Part shown: positions 10,403 through 21,696 of the stretch, one piece after another
Numbering within the stretch: the stretch's first letter is position 1
How the letters are laid out: the number at the start of each line of letters is the position of its first letter
DNA from: Isoetes taiwanensis
Taxonomy: Eukaryota > Streptophyta > Lycopodiopsida > Isoetales > Isoetaceae
Direction of reading: 5' to 3'
Length of the DNA stretch: 64,000 bases
Assembly (NCBI GenBank): GCA_021234155.1
Contig: JAJEKV010000767.1
Location: 29,806 to 93,805 of the forward strand
The notes under the pieces: model-generated
Told to the model about the DNA's origin: nothing
Database searches by the model: none
The model's input: only the letters and a program-made list of their open reading frames with translations
Made by a program: the position numbers and the translations under genes

Positions 10403-12358
10403 TTACGGGGCCTTACTAGTAGGCATGGTACCTGGTTCTAAAGCTATCTCACATTCTACCCCTCTAAAGGGAGGAAGCTTCTGGAAAAGATCGCTAAATT
10501 CTCGGAGAAGGTTAGCAATCCCCTCTGGCAAGGTATCAACTACTTGCTTCTGCTTAGCATCTGACTCAATGGAGGCAAGTCTGATAATGCAAAGCAACTT
10601 ATCCTTACGTATAGCCTTATCTAACTGCCTGATGGTCATAGACTGCATAATAGGGTTAAATGGATCACCTTTTATAGTCACGCGGGCTCCATTAGCTGCG
10701 TTGAAGGTAACCTCTCGTTTCTCGCAGTCTATATTGGCTTTTGCAGATGCCAAGAATTCCATACCAACAATAAGATCATATTTGCCAATATCCATTATCT
10801 CGGCACCCAAGGCAACTGGTGCACCTGGCAACTGCATCTTAAGGTTAATGCGACGGCCATGAGTGTGTCTGATCTTACCACTGGCTAAAGTGACAGGCTT
10901 CGGTCGGGATCTCAAAGTTTCAAGTCGCAATACCTGGGCCATTCTAGGAGAAGCAAAATTATGTGTACTACCCGTATCCATCAGAATTATAAAAGGTTTG
11001 CTATCTACTTGACCTATGGTGGAAATAACGGCAGGTTGACTTTCAGCATTGCCGGTTTCAATGGCTGCAAGGATGTGGGACTCGCCGTGAATGTATTCGG
11101 GAACCTCCTCGTCGACAGGTAGTGTCGACTCGAGATCGTCCCAATCGAGGTCGGCCATGGCCAGCTGGGCAGTCTGTATGACATAAGGGCAATTCTGCAT
11201 GAAGTGCCCGGGCCGCATACACCTGTAACATGCCTTATCTCTGTGTAGCTGATCTCGGGCCTCTTTGGGAATAGACTGTAAGAGGTTCCGAACTTCCTTA
11301 CCGACATTGTTCGATTTATCGGGCACGCTGAAGGAGACTTTCCTTTCCTGGCGGCTGTTAGAGTTCTGCTGAGAGGGTCCCGGACTCGGCGAACGGGCCT
11401 TATAAGGTGTGTATGGGCGTGGTTGGGAGTAAGGTGCTGGGCGTTGGTACTGGCTTCGCGGTGTGTCCTCTTCAGGGCTCAATGCCTTAGCCTCAGCCTC
11501 GGCAACCGACTTGGGGTCTGTGGCCTTAACCATTCGTTTAATTGATGGGGCCAATCCTTCAATATAACCCTCCACCGCCCTCTTTTCATTCATACCTGGT
11601 ACATATAGCCTCAGGCGCATGAATTCGTCTGTGTAGGCCTGAACTGACATGCCCTTTTGCTCCAACCGGTAAAAAATTTGGATCTGTTGGCATTTATGCG
11701 TACGAGGCACGTAATGCGACTTAAAGGCTTTTGCAAACTTTTTGAACTTGCACCTGCTTCTGTCCAGATGCTTGGCTCTGGCATAACCCTTCCACCAAAT
11801 ACGGGCAGCTCCTGTAAGGTTTGTGGTGGCAACCTTCCCGGTATCCTTTTCTGTCATACCGTAGGATTTTCCAAACTCCTTCATCTCATCCAACCAGGAC
11901 TCTGCATTCAGTCCGCCTCTAGATTTCCCATCAAACTGGGCCAGTTTCCTATTCTTCCATATACTAGTTATGGCCGTATCAACCGTCTTACGGTACTCCT
12001 TGTCCCGACGCTTTGCATGGTCACCGGATGATACAGACGACTCAAAGGACATAGAAGTGGCTGATGGTGAAGATGTAGCACTATAGGAACTTCAATGGCA
12101 TTTGGAACGGTGCTTCCTTCGTGCGGGTACAGGGCTTGGTTCAGGTGCAAGTGGCTGCTGGGGTGGTGGACTTGGCGGTAACGGGGGTAACTCCGGCCCA
12201 TTCTCCTGCATAGGCTGCGGTGGGTTGGCATTCAAGACATAAGTTTGCAGCTCAACTAACTGTCGCTTCATCAACAGTAGTTCTTGCTCAGGTGTTAATC
12301 TGCTAGCATTCGAGGGTGTCTGCCACGGGCCGTTACGTGCACCATCTATAGTGAGCAT
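10403..12358 (-). pseudogene. Gypsy-1 gag-protease
   Basis: The frame opens at ATG 12356-12358 and is proline-rich at first, with EQELLLMKRQLVELQ. An in-frame TGA at 12092-12094 interrupts it (context fits CGA to TGA). The capsid-like region then follows (WLDEMKEF, ARIWWKGYAR, YTDEFMRLR), then a CCHC zinc knuckle CYRCMRPGHFMQNC (near 11190-11230) and an aspartic protease DTGSTHNF (near 10965-10985). It stops with TAA at 10403-10405, exactly where the family normally reads P-Y-R-M-S-P into RT. The stop replaces the expected Tyr codon and is best read as a point mutation, although readthrough cannot be excluded. Confidence 0.92.
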
Positions 12359-12588
12359 AAAAAGGTATAAGGAGAATTATAGTGACATCAAGCCTCATAA
12401 AGAAGATCATTTCGAAAGAGTACAATAGAAAAGATCTTTATCATAAGTGAGAACAGTCATTTCATTGAAAGTTATTACATTGAAGCCAGTTACAACTTAA
12501 AGTTATATAATACAGAGGTAGACACTTTACATTGGGCAATTTTTTCAACTCACACATAACATAGAAAACAAAACTGAGTGGACCAGGC

Positions 12589-13056
12589 CTAGGGGTTCGC
12601 GAAAGGGTACAAGATAGAGTAGCGAACGCTCTCGCGTACAGCTCTCACTAACTCGTAGCGAGCCCAGGCCTGGACGATAACAGGTTGGTAATCCAGTGTG
12701 GGGCTGATGATGAGGAGATTAAAGAGCCTTCTCAAAGCATAGAAAATCTGCCACAAGTGATCGTTGGCGTCAGCAAAAGCTTCATGCCTTGTCATGTCCC
12801 AATAGTCCCATGTTCGGCGAAGAGTTTGCTGTAAGTCCTCAAAGGCCCGTTCTCTGAGAATGTTAACTACTTCCAAGCCTTTAGCGGGATCATAGGGCTC
12901 TCCTTCTTCTTCTTCAGGTTCCCCTTCCTCATAATCACCGTCTCGCTCTGGGTATTCCCCATACCGTTGGCCGTAGTCCTGTTGGGGAGGCCCTGGATCA
13001 TCTCGTCGTATCTGGTTGGTGATTCTTTCTTCATATTCTTCGTCCCTCGTCTGCAA
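12589..13056 (-). CDS. Gypsy-1 accessory ORF C (acidic then amphipathic, unknown)
   Basis: A 155-codon sense-strand ORF between the other accessory ORFs and gag. Residues 1-60 are highly acidic and Gly/Tyr-rich (YEEGEPEEEEGEP). The rest looks helical (TRHEAFADANDHLWQIFYALRRL) and ends ILYPFANP. The sequence just before it on the minus strand (…CTACCGTCTTGCAG) is a strong splice-acceptor match followed by ACGAGGGAC. It may therefore be an exon joined to ORF B rather than a separate gene. I do not recognise the family. Its retention in the sense strand of a retrotransposon suggests accessory function. Confidence 0.5.
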   Translation of the reverse strand: MQTRDEEYEERITNQIRRDDPGPPQQDYGQRYGEYPERDGDYEEGEPEEEEGEPYDPAKGLEVVNILRERAFEDLQQTLRRTWDYWDMTRHEAFADANDHLWQIFYALRRLFNLLIISPTLDYQPVIVQAWARYELVRAVRESVRYSILYPFANP

Positions 13057-13260
13057 GACGGTAGGAATGAATATAGAACATTGAACAATTTTCTAATAGA
13101 TACAAGGAGGCATCATGGAAGAGAACAATTTAATTGTATTCATTGATACAATAGTCATAGTTGATAAGAAGATGGCACATCATAGTTTATGAAATGGCTA
13201 AAGAAAATGCCAAACCAGAATTTACAACTATACGCAGTATAAGATGCGTAATACAATTAT

Positions 13261-14660
13261 CTAAGAACTACTAGGTCCCTCCTCTTCGTCCATAGGCTGA
13301 GGAGGTGGACGGTAGCGCATCAAAGTAGCACTGGGGCTAGCAGAGAGGGCGGCTCGAGCTGCTGCTTCCGGTGATAAGCAAGTGGCTAAAGGTGCCGCCA
13401 CAAGAAGTCGCATATTAGCGCAGCCCGCCACGTCCCCCAATGCTGCTATAGCCAAATCTCGTCAGACCAATGTGATGGTGGTGGCATGGTAGTCTATCTT
13501 CTTATGGCCCGCCAAAGTGGATATGGCACGAAGTGCCCACCAAGAAGCTTCAGAAGAAGGCCCCAAGTTCCTGGAGAAGAACAATACCTCACCTTGCCGA
13601 AAGGCTGAAAGAAAGAATCGGGGCACATGGTTGCCCATTGCCCTAATCTGAGGATCCCTGGAGGTCTCCACTTCCTTTTCCAAGTTGACGGGGATCTTCT
13701 CCTCCTCTGCTTCTTCCTTGTCATCCCGAAGACTTTCCTTGGTGTCCCAAAGGTCTTCCTCTTCATCATCGGCCTCTCCCATGGTGATTTGCAAAGGCGG
13801 ATCGGCCAGAGGAGGCCGCATCTGAGCTGCAAAGTGCTCCTCCGGAGGCTGGGGTGTGTCAGTCAATAAGAACTGCCAAAGTGACAAAAGTCTTCTGGCC
13901 GGTATGCCAACAAGTTCTCGACTGGTGGGGGATGCACAACCGGTGTGGTAAAGTCGAGGAAGTCATCCTGGCAATACTCAGCAAGATCATAGAGGACCTC
14001 TATCTTCTTGCGGCCCCGCATCCCAGCAATGACGCGGTAGGCCTACATAATGTCCTCAAGAATCAGGTACTCTTGGTTATTCAAGAGTACTGTAGGAAGA
14101 AGATTAAGCCCTTCGAGCTTGAGGGCTTTCTCTCGACTTGCAAAGGCTTCAGTGGCAACTTCCCTCCACCTTACAAAATCCTGCTCGTCGACGACTTTGT
14201 CGTCTTCCGGGTCAGGGGGTACAGGCGTAGAGGAATGCTCAGCAGCTATCTTTTCATCCTCAATATACTGGTCCATAATGATGGCCAGTGCAAATCGGGC
14301 CTCAAAACAAGCTTCCCGATCTATTGTGACGATAGGGAGGTCAGTCCCTCGCCTCCTTATGCCCTTAATGACATTTCAGGCATGCTCATCATCCCCTAAC
14401 ATTTGGAGCAGGGTGTGGAAGTCGAGATAGAGCTGTGAATCATCGTCGTTGTAGACACATGTAGGTAAAATCTCTTCACAATAGAACTGAAGGAAGGTGG
14501 CGTAATCGGGATGCGCTTGCATGTTAGAGATAAGGTCTACCTGCTGGAGGAGATAAGGGTGAAGGTCAAAGGGGACCGCGGGGTCCCAATGCTCTCCATC
14601 TAGATACCACTGCTGTAAGGTTGGGCGATCCATAAGGATGAAGGCGCAAGAGAGGAGAAG
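13261..14660 (-). pseudogene. Gypsy-1 accessory ORF B (about 440 codons, unknown, broken)
   Basis: Reading from MDRPTLQQWYLDGEHWDP (about 14630) the minus-strand frame continues with recognisable protein-like character to EEEGPSSS at 13261. It is interrupted by in-frame stops near 14378, 14040 and 13460 and one frameshift near 13890. Stops of the TGA type fit CGA decay. Acidic tracts (DDEEEDLWDTKE) alternate with hydrophobic helices (SWWALRAISTLAGHKK; LAIAALGDVAGCANMRLLVAA). No known domain is recognised. It lies between the histone-like ORF and ORF C, in the same orientation as gag-pol. Confidence 0.45.
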
Positions 14661-14705
14661 GCAAACGCTGAAAACAAGAAGGAAAAATGAAACCCTAATG
14701 GCCAA

Positions 14706-14879
14706 AAAGGGGCTTTATACATTTCGGCACGTTTCCCGAAATTATTATTAAAAATTATTATTTAATTAATAATTTATTTGGAAAAAAAAACATTTTTATA
14801 TTCACAACTTCAAAATTTGGAATACTTTACATAGATAAGTCCACAAAATTTTTACAACAGAAGGAAGATAGTCGCCTAG
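14706..14879 (-). other. AT-rich spacer between accessory ORFs of gypsy-1
   Basis: AT-rich spacer between the histone H3-like ORF (stop at 14880) and accessory ORF B. It may be an intron or an intergenic leader segment. No coding signal is visible. Confidence 0.4.
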
Positions 14880-16050
14880 TCACCGAAAATCCCCTCGGAT
14901 CCTTCGTGCTAGCTGGATTATGGTAACCCTCTTTGCATGTATGGCGCAGAGGTTGGCGTCGCTCAAAATCTCTATGAGGTAAGCCCCGCAGACCTCCTCG
15001 GAGGCGAGGATTGCAAAGGCTTGGAAGCTCGGGCCGATTTTAAATTCTCGGCAATTCGCGGAACAAGCCACCGAAAAGGGAGCCGATGAATCAATGGCTC
15101 ATAGACTTCGATACTTACATTATCTCGAGAAGGCGCTACCGCGTCCGGCCGATATCTATGGGGCTTTTCGGCTTGAGGGTTGCCTTGCCGATGGAATGGA
15201 TTTCCCCGGTTGTTGGATGCTTTGCCGTGAACGATGCGCCACGCCTCTCGAGCCCGATGTCTTCTTGGCAATGTTGGCATCCCCTAATCGGGTCTTATAA
15301 TCCACTCCTCCCTTTACGGGTTTGATGTTCTTCCTCTTCCTATTAGCCCACACTATAGCCTTCCCCGTTCTGGCCCCGCCTACGATCCTCAGGTGATCCA
15401 CATTTTGATCGGTATTTTGGTCTCCCTGATGGTCAACATTTCGACCAACATTTTGATCCTACTGGCGATCAACATCCCCGATCTCCCCTGCTGATCAACC
15501 TGCTGGTCCTCCGGCTGATCCATCTGTTGGTTCCCGCTCTGCTGGTTTTAAGCATCATCCTCTTCCTTAGAACCGGCTCCTCGCGAGCTCGTGATGTCCG
15601 GCTTTGCACGAGGTCCATGCTCTCTCTGGTTGAAACTAGGGGCCTCTTTGACCAAGCGGGAAGCTTGTGGGTCCTCATCTGATCCTGCTAAGGGATAGAA
15701 CTTAACTACGACCCAAGCATGGTCAGGCTGCTCTACAAGAGTGTAGGGCTGGTCTCATTCCGGAGCATTTAGTTCAGACGGAAGCTCATTGAAGTGAAAA
15801 ATGGGGTAGGGGATCCACGATTGCCCCTCGCATGAAAGTGCTTCACAAAAGGGTCTAGAAAACGGTTTCAACTGTGGGAACGTCATCCGAAAAAGATGGT
15901 CTACCAGCGCACTAAACAACGGAAGACGTTCATCTTCTTTAGGTCCACGGTAAGTTTGAAACGCGGCATCATGACACTGGCGATGAGTGGCGAAAGAAGA
16001 GAGTAGGGCGCTCAGGTTTAAATGGGTGGCGCTAGGGAGTAGGCGAGGGC
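14880..16050 (-). pseudogene. Histone H3-like protein ORF captured in gypsy-1
   Basis: A long minus-strand reading frame ends in a histone H3 fold. The fold (about 15175-14880) has KPHRYRP, the LPF..LV..IA core of helix 1, FQ..A..A at loop 1, AYL in helix 2, [12 protein letters not shown], and IQLARRIRG at the end. Many of these positions are identical to canonical H3. Differences include a divergent alpha-N/helix 1, loss of four residues between RVTI and IQL, and a new C-terminus (DFR). Upstream (15180-15480) is a Lys/Arg-rich tail preceded by a Gln/Asp-rich segment with repeated DQN. Before that lies another domain-like stretch (about 15700-16000, with PYPIFHFNELPSEL and HAWVVVKFYPLAG). Frame breaks lie near 15180 and 15040, and in-frame stops near 15470, 15550 and 15755. 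Whether it is H3- or CENH3-derived cannot be settled by eye. Confidence 0.85.
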
Positions 16051-16224
16051 GCTAGGGCTTAGGGTAGATGCGAGGTAGCCGTGGAGGTCAGCTATGGCGG
16101 AAACAAAGCTTCAGTCCGGCGGCTATGGCGGAGGGAGGTCGTGCAAGAAAACACACTTTTCAAAAAAAATGATTCAAATTTGAATTTAACTTTTAAACTT
16201 TTATTAAAATTCTTTTCAAAACTT

Positions 16225-16242
16225 AAAAAAAAAAAAAAAAAA
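16225..16242. repeat. A-run at left boundary of Penelope-like element
   Basis: Eighteen consecutive A on the + strand sit exactly at the junction between gypsy-1 leader and the 2.4-kb repeat. The opposite boundary has 26 A (34195-34220). They may be a lengthened target duplication or a tail; no other TSD is visible. Confidence 0.6.
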
Positions 16243-18634
16243 TCGGCCTGCACTAGCCTAAACTAGCACAAACATCAGCTTCAGTCAATCCTTCCGCTGT
16301 CTTATCTGGCCATACATGTACTCAAGAGTCCAAGATGGTACCCCTATTCCAAGGTACATATCTTTGCTACCATCAATACTACTATCCATTTAGAATATAC
16401 AACCTAAGTTCTTATTGTATATTTAGCCAAGTTACCACGGGCCAAGTATGCCAAAGGATAATTGCAAAAATCATATCAAATCCTGCAATTTATAAAATGT
16501 TCCATTTCATATAAACTATAGTCTACCGAAATGGCCCTAGATATATCTAGAGTTGACTATGAAATATTATAGTACGATCAGGTTAATGCATGGATCCAGT
16601 GGTCTCAGCTATAGTTCATACATATTTCACTAACTTAGGCAATGGTTCATACATATTTCACTATTTTAGGCAATGTACGTATCATGTGAACCAAGACACA
16701 TTTTGAGAAATCCATTTTAAGTATCTTGAGATCTTGACATAAATATTCCTGAAATTAACAAGTGGAATTATGGTGCAGATAATATTTCCTATATCCTATA
16801 AGACAATAGGTATAGTGATCCATATTTAAAAGAAGCCATATGTGAAGTCATTAACAAGCTTCCTTTAAAAAAAAAAAAACCCTCATGAACACCTTTCTTA
16901 GTTATCGTATAATAACTATATTGCAATCTAAAATGTTCACAGAGGATCGGATAATTGAGACAGCAGAATTAGACTAATAATGTAACATGTGTGTCTAAGT
17001 GGCCATGTCTTATCAGAAGCAACTGGAGGATCCAATTTCTGAGATATCTAACCTGCATTGTAGTACAATATAAAGCCATAATGGGAAGGTGTTATTTACC
17101 CTGTTTTACAAGTTCACGTAAGCAGCAAGAATGGAGATATCTCATTATTCTTACTGTCATATAGCAGATGATGAAACTATTGTATTCCGACTTAAATATT
17201 CAGAGAACATAATATCGACCTTACTACATCATTGCCTCCACCATAGAGACCGTTTTACAAAGAGATTATATAAATACTTTTTATGGATAACTATAGAGTT
17301 TTCAAAAATCGAGAGAGATTGAAAAGCCAACGATTGCATCCTTGGTCGAGCACATTTTAAAAATTCTCAGATATGCCAAGGACTTCCCATTTACCTCATG
17401 GAAAATTACATCCAGTCAAAGACAAGGTAAAGGCCCAAAATTATAAGTGAAAACATGTACCTTAGTTAAGGAATAACTGAAATATGATCCAATATCCTGT
17501 GCATATGTTTTCAGCGGTCTAACTGGAGCATTTTTTTAAAAAAAGAAACCCAAAACCTTTTCTTTCATTAAGCTGCATCTGCCTTTATCCATAGAACTCG
17601 CCATTGTTGCATTCATCATCTTGAGATCCCCTAAGATAAGCTGGACAAAAGTAAAACATTAAGAGGAGAAGCCCGTACCTGCAGCCAAACAATACAAAAT
17701 TAGCCATAGACTGGGTAAGATTGCAAGGGCCAAAAGGTACCTTAGGCTTCTCGGTTTATAGCCGATCACCTAATGTAGTCCTTTTGCCCAATATTAAATT
17801 AGAGTACAGAACAGAATGCTAAATTTAAGAATCAAGTAAGAGACCTTATGTATTAAAAAAGAGGCTGCTATTATAGAAGCGTCCTAAGAAAACAACTAAT
17901 ATCTGTATGATATGGGCAGTACATATCTTACAAGCTCAAAAATGCATAAAGCTTCTGGTTTTCAGCAATGGTAGGTCGGATGAAGTCATAAAACCATTAT
18001 TGCAACAACAAATACCTGGTTTTCTTCTGTATCCATGCTCTGCTCCGTTATGTCCTGGTTTGCAGGAACAGGATGAGAGGTATCGCCATAGCTCTGTCTA
18101 CGGGAACCCTGTGGGTTTCTGTTTTGAGGATAACCGCCATAGTTAGGCTTGCCCCTTTTACGATAGTTGTCCATAGTAGGATCAAGGTCTAAGCTTTGCA
18201 TGCAAAAATCGAATTCTCTATTGAGGGCAGAATCGTTCAAGCTCTGTTTGGCCGCATCAGAAATAGGCTGGTCTTCATCAAGGATAAGTTCCCATGTATC
18301 CATTAAGCCCGGGAAAACCTAGTCAGAGTTTTGGTGAGGCTTTAAGTAAGGCCTGTCATACCTTATGGGGCAGAGCGCAGCTGATTCACAGTTTCGGCAG
18401 AGGATCTTGCTGCCACCACCGCTCTTAAAGGAGCTCCACACAGATACGAAGCATGTGAACACATACAAGGGTTATACCCTTTATTCTTAAAGTTTGAAAA
18501 AAAGCTAAGTTAACTTAATAAGCTAAATGTAAGGAAGTTCACCATTAGACCTATATGTTTCCCTTGCACAAAGGAAGGGGCACAAGGTTAGTTTAATTTA
18601 TAGGTAGATAAGAACCAGCTACTGCATGCTTTAC
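16243..18634 (-). repeat. Penelope-like element, terminal direct repeat (sense 3' copy)
   Basis: 2392 bp that match 31798-34194 almost base for base. In sense it begins with GTAAAGCATG after a T-run and ends with CAGGCCGA before a T-run. Differences from the other copy are not spread evenly but cluster at 17213-17375 and 18210-18420. Apart from the short ORF at 17986-18303 I see no gene in it. Confidence 0.92.
17986..18303 (-). CDS. Short ORF in the terminal repeat, possible first exon
   Basis: A 105-codon minus-strand ORF starts MDTWELILDEDQPISD and becomes Arg/Gly/Gln/Asn-rich (YRKRGKPNYGGYPQNRNP). At TEENQ the DNA reads CAG then GTATTTG, a good splice-donor match. Coding may therefore stop there and splice onward within the element. 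In the other repeat copy (33546-33842) the same ORF has an altered N-terminal part. If expressed, it would come from the sense 5' repeat. Function is unknown. Confidence 0.4.
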   Translation of the reverse strand: MDTWELILDEDQPISDAAKQSLNDSALNREFDFCMQSLDLDPTMDNYRKRGKPNYGGYPQNRNPQGSRRQSYGDTSHPVPANQDITEQSMDTEENQVFVVAIMVL

Positions 18635-18642
18635 AAAAAAAA

Positions 18643-18806
18643 CCCTTCCTCCAATCGTAGAGTGGGGCATCCTAGAATTCCTGTATAAATTTTCTGAGAT
18701 AGGAGTGGCAGGCTCCTACTCAGAGCAGGAGCCTTGCCACACCCTATACATGCGGAAGTGCCAAATTATAAACGAGAGGTAAAATAGAGCTATATTACCT
18801 CATGAA
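18643..18806 (-). other. 3' untranslated segment between RT ORF and terminal repeat
   Basis: 164 bp between the stop of ORF2 and the start of the sense 3' repeat. It includes an 8-base A-run (on +) at 18635-18642, which marks the repeat edge. No other signal is seen. Confidence 0.5.
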
Positions 18807-20867
18807 TTAGAAGTAGTTGTCAATGGCTTCCCATAACTCATTGGCTTCGAACTTCAAACCAGGAAAGGTATTGCCCTTGATGTATTTCATGATCTTATTC
18901 TTGATGCTGTAGCAGTCAAAACCATTTCTCATAAATGTATGTATGAGATCGATAATATCCCTCGTAGCACCGGTGTGACAGGAGTTGATGTATAAACATG
19001 GTAAAATTTGGGAAATGATAACGTTTCTAGATTGGTGGTACGGTCTGCACCCATCAGCATGGATGTACCTTATGGATTTGAAGGGCAATTTGTCCCTTTT
19101 ATCATATTTGACAGTTCGGTATACCCCATGTGTTCTGTTGACGATCTCAATTGTCAAGTTTAGGAAATTTGCAGCTTGTCCATAGGTCTGATTATTATTA
19201 CCATCTTTGGAGAAGATGGTTTCCTCCTTGATTCCAAGTTTGTCCATGTCATATATTTGTACAAGGTCCCTGTTTTTGCTTAAAAATTCCCTGATGATAG
19301 GACAATTTACAGCCAACAAATCATCCATGTATCTGAACACATATCTAAACTCCTCTATAATGTTATAATTTCCTTGGGCAGCCAGCTTTTTGATGAAGTT
19401 TAACTCAAACCAAGAAAGATAGAGGTTACACCATCCGGGGCTACATGGGAATCCCATTGGTATGCCGCTAGCCCGCTTCCAGATTTTATTTCCAACAGCT
19501 ATGTAGCAGTTAGTAAGAAGCCAAGTGTTAATTCTGATGAAATTTTGCTCACTTACATGATGCCAGCATTTACTTTGTGGTATATACCTAAACCATTTAA
19601 TTTCATATCCTAATTCTCCCTTTTTCTTTATCCACAGTTCATGTTTCTTGTGTAACATCCTTTTGTACTTCCATGCTGCCTCTATTACCTTTCTCATGGT
19701 ACAGCATATGCCTGATTCCCCTTCCAAGGGTATGGTCTCGTAGCATTTAGTTATGTCTGCAACAAAGACTTCTTGAATGCAATTGGGGAGGTTAAGTGTA
19801 ACATCATACACAGACTCAACTACCCAGCTCAAATTCACAGCACCGTGCAGATGCATGAAAATGCTGCCACCTATGAACTTAGAAATTTCAGGCCAGAGGA
19901 TTAATACTTCATTTAGCACGGCTGTAATGCAAAGTGACAATTCCGTATACACTGTATTATGGGCATTAGTGATCCACCTGTAGTCTAGTTTATGTGCCTT
20001 GAATATACCCAAGAGATAGGGGAGTTTATCAGCACAGATTCCAAAGCACCCAAACATACTACTGATGTCTGATTTAATACTCTCAATAATCTGTGAAGGC
20101 GTAAAGACTGAAGGTACGAAATCAGGTCCATTGATCCTTATCAAGGCTAATTCCTTGATATGTTTCGGGCAAATGAAGCACGGATTGTTAGAAGCTTTGT
20201 CTACACCAGAGATGTAGAAATTATCAATAAGCCATCTTAGGTTATTGGTGACCTCTTTGTCACACAGGGGAACATTTTGATGGCCGACTGAACTTTACAA
20301 AATGTGAGTTCCCATATCCTTTCTTTTACTGCAATTTGCGCCTCCTCTGTGATCGGCCCACTGTTGTAGAAATGCAGCTCAAACAATTTATCACAAGCAT
20401 TCAAGATATCTTTTTTAAGCTCTCTGATATCCAATACTTTATCAGGGATATGGTTTAGGCCTTTCTTGAATAAGTTCCTAAGCTCTTTATTTCTGATGAT
20501 GTTGAGATCCGTAGTGCGGACATGTCCTATACTCTGGTCAACATATTTCTTTATATTCGGATTACTACAAGGGCACTTGACTTCCTTATCCATAGCAAAG
20601 ATGGAGGATGGCTTATAGCAGATGTCTCTTAGATTTTCAGTGTATTCCCAAGCAAACATTGTTTCCTCCATCATATTCTGTCCTAATTCCCCCAGGATTT
20701 CAGTTAAGGCGAGCTGGAAAATACTAGGCAAGTATATCTTATCCAGGATCTTTGAAAGGAATCTGTTATGCACTATTTTCTTTTTGTTTTTATTACCCGT
20801 ATCAGCCAGGTGAATGCGGCCAAGGCAATCTTTATGTAACTTCCTGGATGCCTGTTCAAAAAGTAGC
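18807..20867 (-). CDS. Penelope-like reverse transcriptase, ORF2 main part
   Basis: With the 5' piece at 29771-29835 this forms an RT of roughly 700 residues. Near the N-terminus it has CPCSNPNIKKYV and GHVRTTDLNIIRNKELRNL, similar to the conserved N-terminal block of Penelope-like elements. RT motifs follow in order: LLGIFKAHK (motif 2-like), VFVADITKCYETIP (motif A), GIPMGFPCSPGWCNLY (motif B) and FRYMDDLLAV (motif C, near 19318-19345). Then come FLNLTIEI and the thumb-like VKYDKRDKLPF. It ends about 130 residues later with no GIY-YIG domain. One +1 shift occurs near 20268-20275 in TTCCCCTGTG; otherwise the frame is open across 2 kb. It is interrupted at 20868 by gypsy-2. The RT call is firm; the subfamily is inference. 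Confidence 0.85.
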
Positions 20868-20872
20868 AATGT
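20868..20872. repeat. Target site duplication AATGT (left) of gypsy-2
   Basis: AATGT precedes the TGTTAG end of the left LTR. The same five bases follow the right LTR at 29771-29775. It lies inside the RT ORF2 of the Penelope-like element. Confidence 0.9.
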
Positions 20873-21449
20873 TGTTAGTCCTGTGCCTCCTGGTACAGGA
20901 CTATTCATGCATACGTCAGACCAGGTCAAGCTCAAAGATCCTCGGGCCAACCACGGTAGGACATCCAAGCCTCCGAGAAGACTAAGCAAGAAAGCCACGC
21001 CTTGATCAAAGCCTTTGGTTGTCAACAAGAGGCGCTTCGGACAAGTGACGACCCGTCACCGCCTATCGGCGTCGGCGTGATTTTTAGGCACTTCAAGAGG
21101 CACCGCCAACATTCCCAAATCAGGCCTCCTTCCGAGTCGGCACCAGAGATCACCGAGTGTCTATATTGGGCCCAAGGCCATTGTACTATATATATGAGTA
21201 GAGTTAGCTCATAAGTTTTTAGATGAGTTTTGAGTCTTGTCTCCTTTCGGTTTTCTCTCTATTGCGAGAGCTCATGTATTTTCATCATTGATATCAAGGA
21301 AGCTTATCATCTTTCTCTCATTTGTTACGTTCTCTTCTTCTTTTCTTCTCTTTCGGCCAAATCCGTGACATAGTCCCCGGACTCTCTGTTAGATCCACGG
21401 GTCCTCCAGAGGGGCTGTCTTCAGAGAGTTCGAACCCGGACCCCAAACA
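20873..21449 (+). repeat. Gypsy-2 5' LTR (577 bp)
   Basis: Begins TGTTAGTC and ends CCCCAAACA. A TATA-like stretch (ACTATATATATGAG) lies near 21184-21197. Compared with the 3' LTR it shows transitions at CpG sites and small indels around CAG/CTG. Confidence 0.9.
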
Positions 21450-21475
21450 CATGCGCGCGGCCGGGGTCGATTTTC
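21450..21475 (+). other. Candidate gypsy-2 primer binding site (weak)
   Basis: The bases after the 5' LTR (CATGCGCGCGGCCGGGGTCG) vaguely resemble tRNA-derived primer sites of the TGGCGCCGTTGCCGGGG type found in Tat/Athila relatives, with several mismatches. No tRNA-Met site is present. Confidence 0.25.
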
Positions 21476-21696
21476 TCCTACTTTCTTCTTGCCGCCATGT
21501 GCGGTCTGTAATTTCACGCCGGAGAAGAACTCCTTTTCTCGAGCGGCATCTCGCTTTGCGCCATCGGCGTCGGGGAAACTGTTGGGACATGTATGGATGC
21601 GCTTTTATGACATAGAGGGAGGCCATCTTCGGTCTAGGGCTCGGTCGCGCCACCCACCCCTCGTGTCGAGTCTCGTCCCGGTTCCCGCCCCAAAGC

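Noticed and set aside
15094-15300. Plus-strand ORF opposite the H3 fold
   Set aside because: It is a shadow of the H3-like frame on the other strand. The minus strand gives a clear family match.
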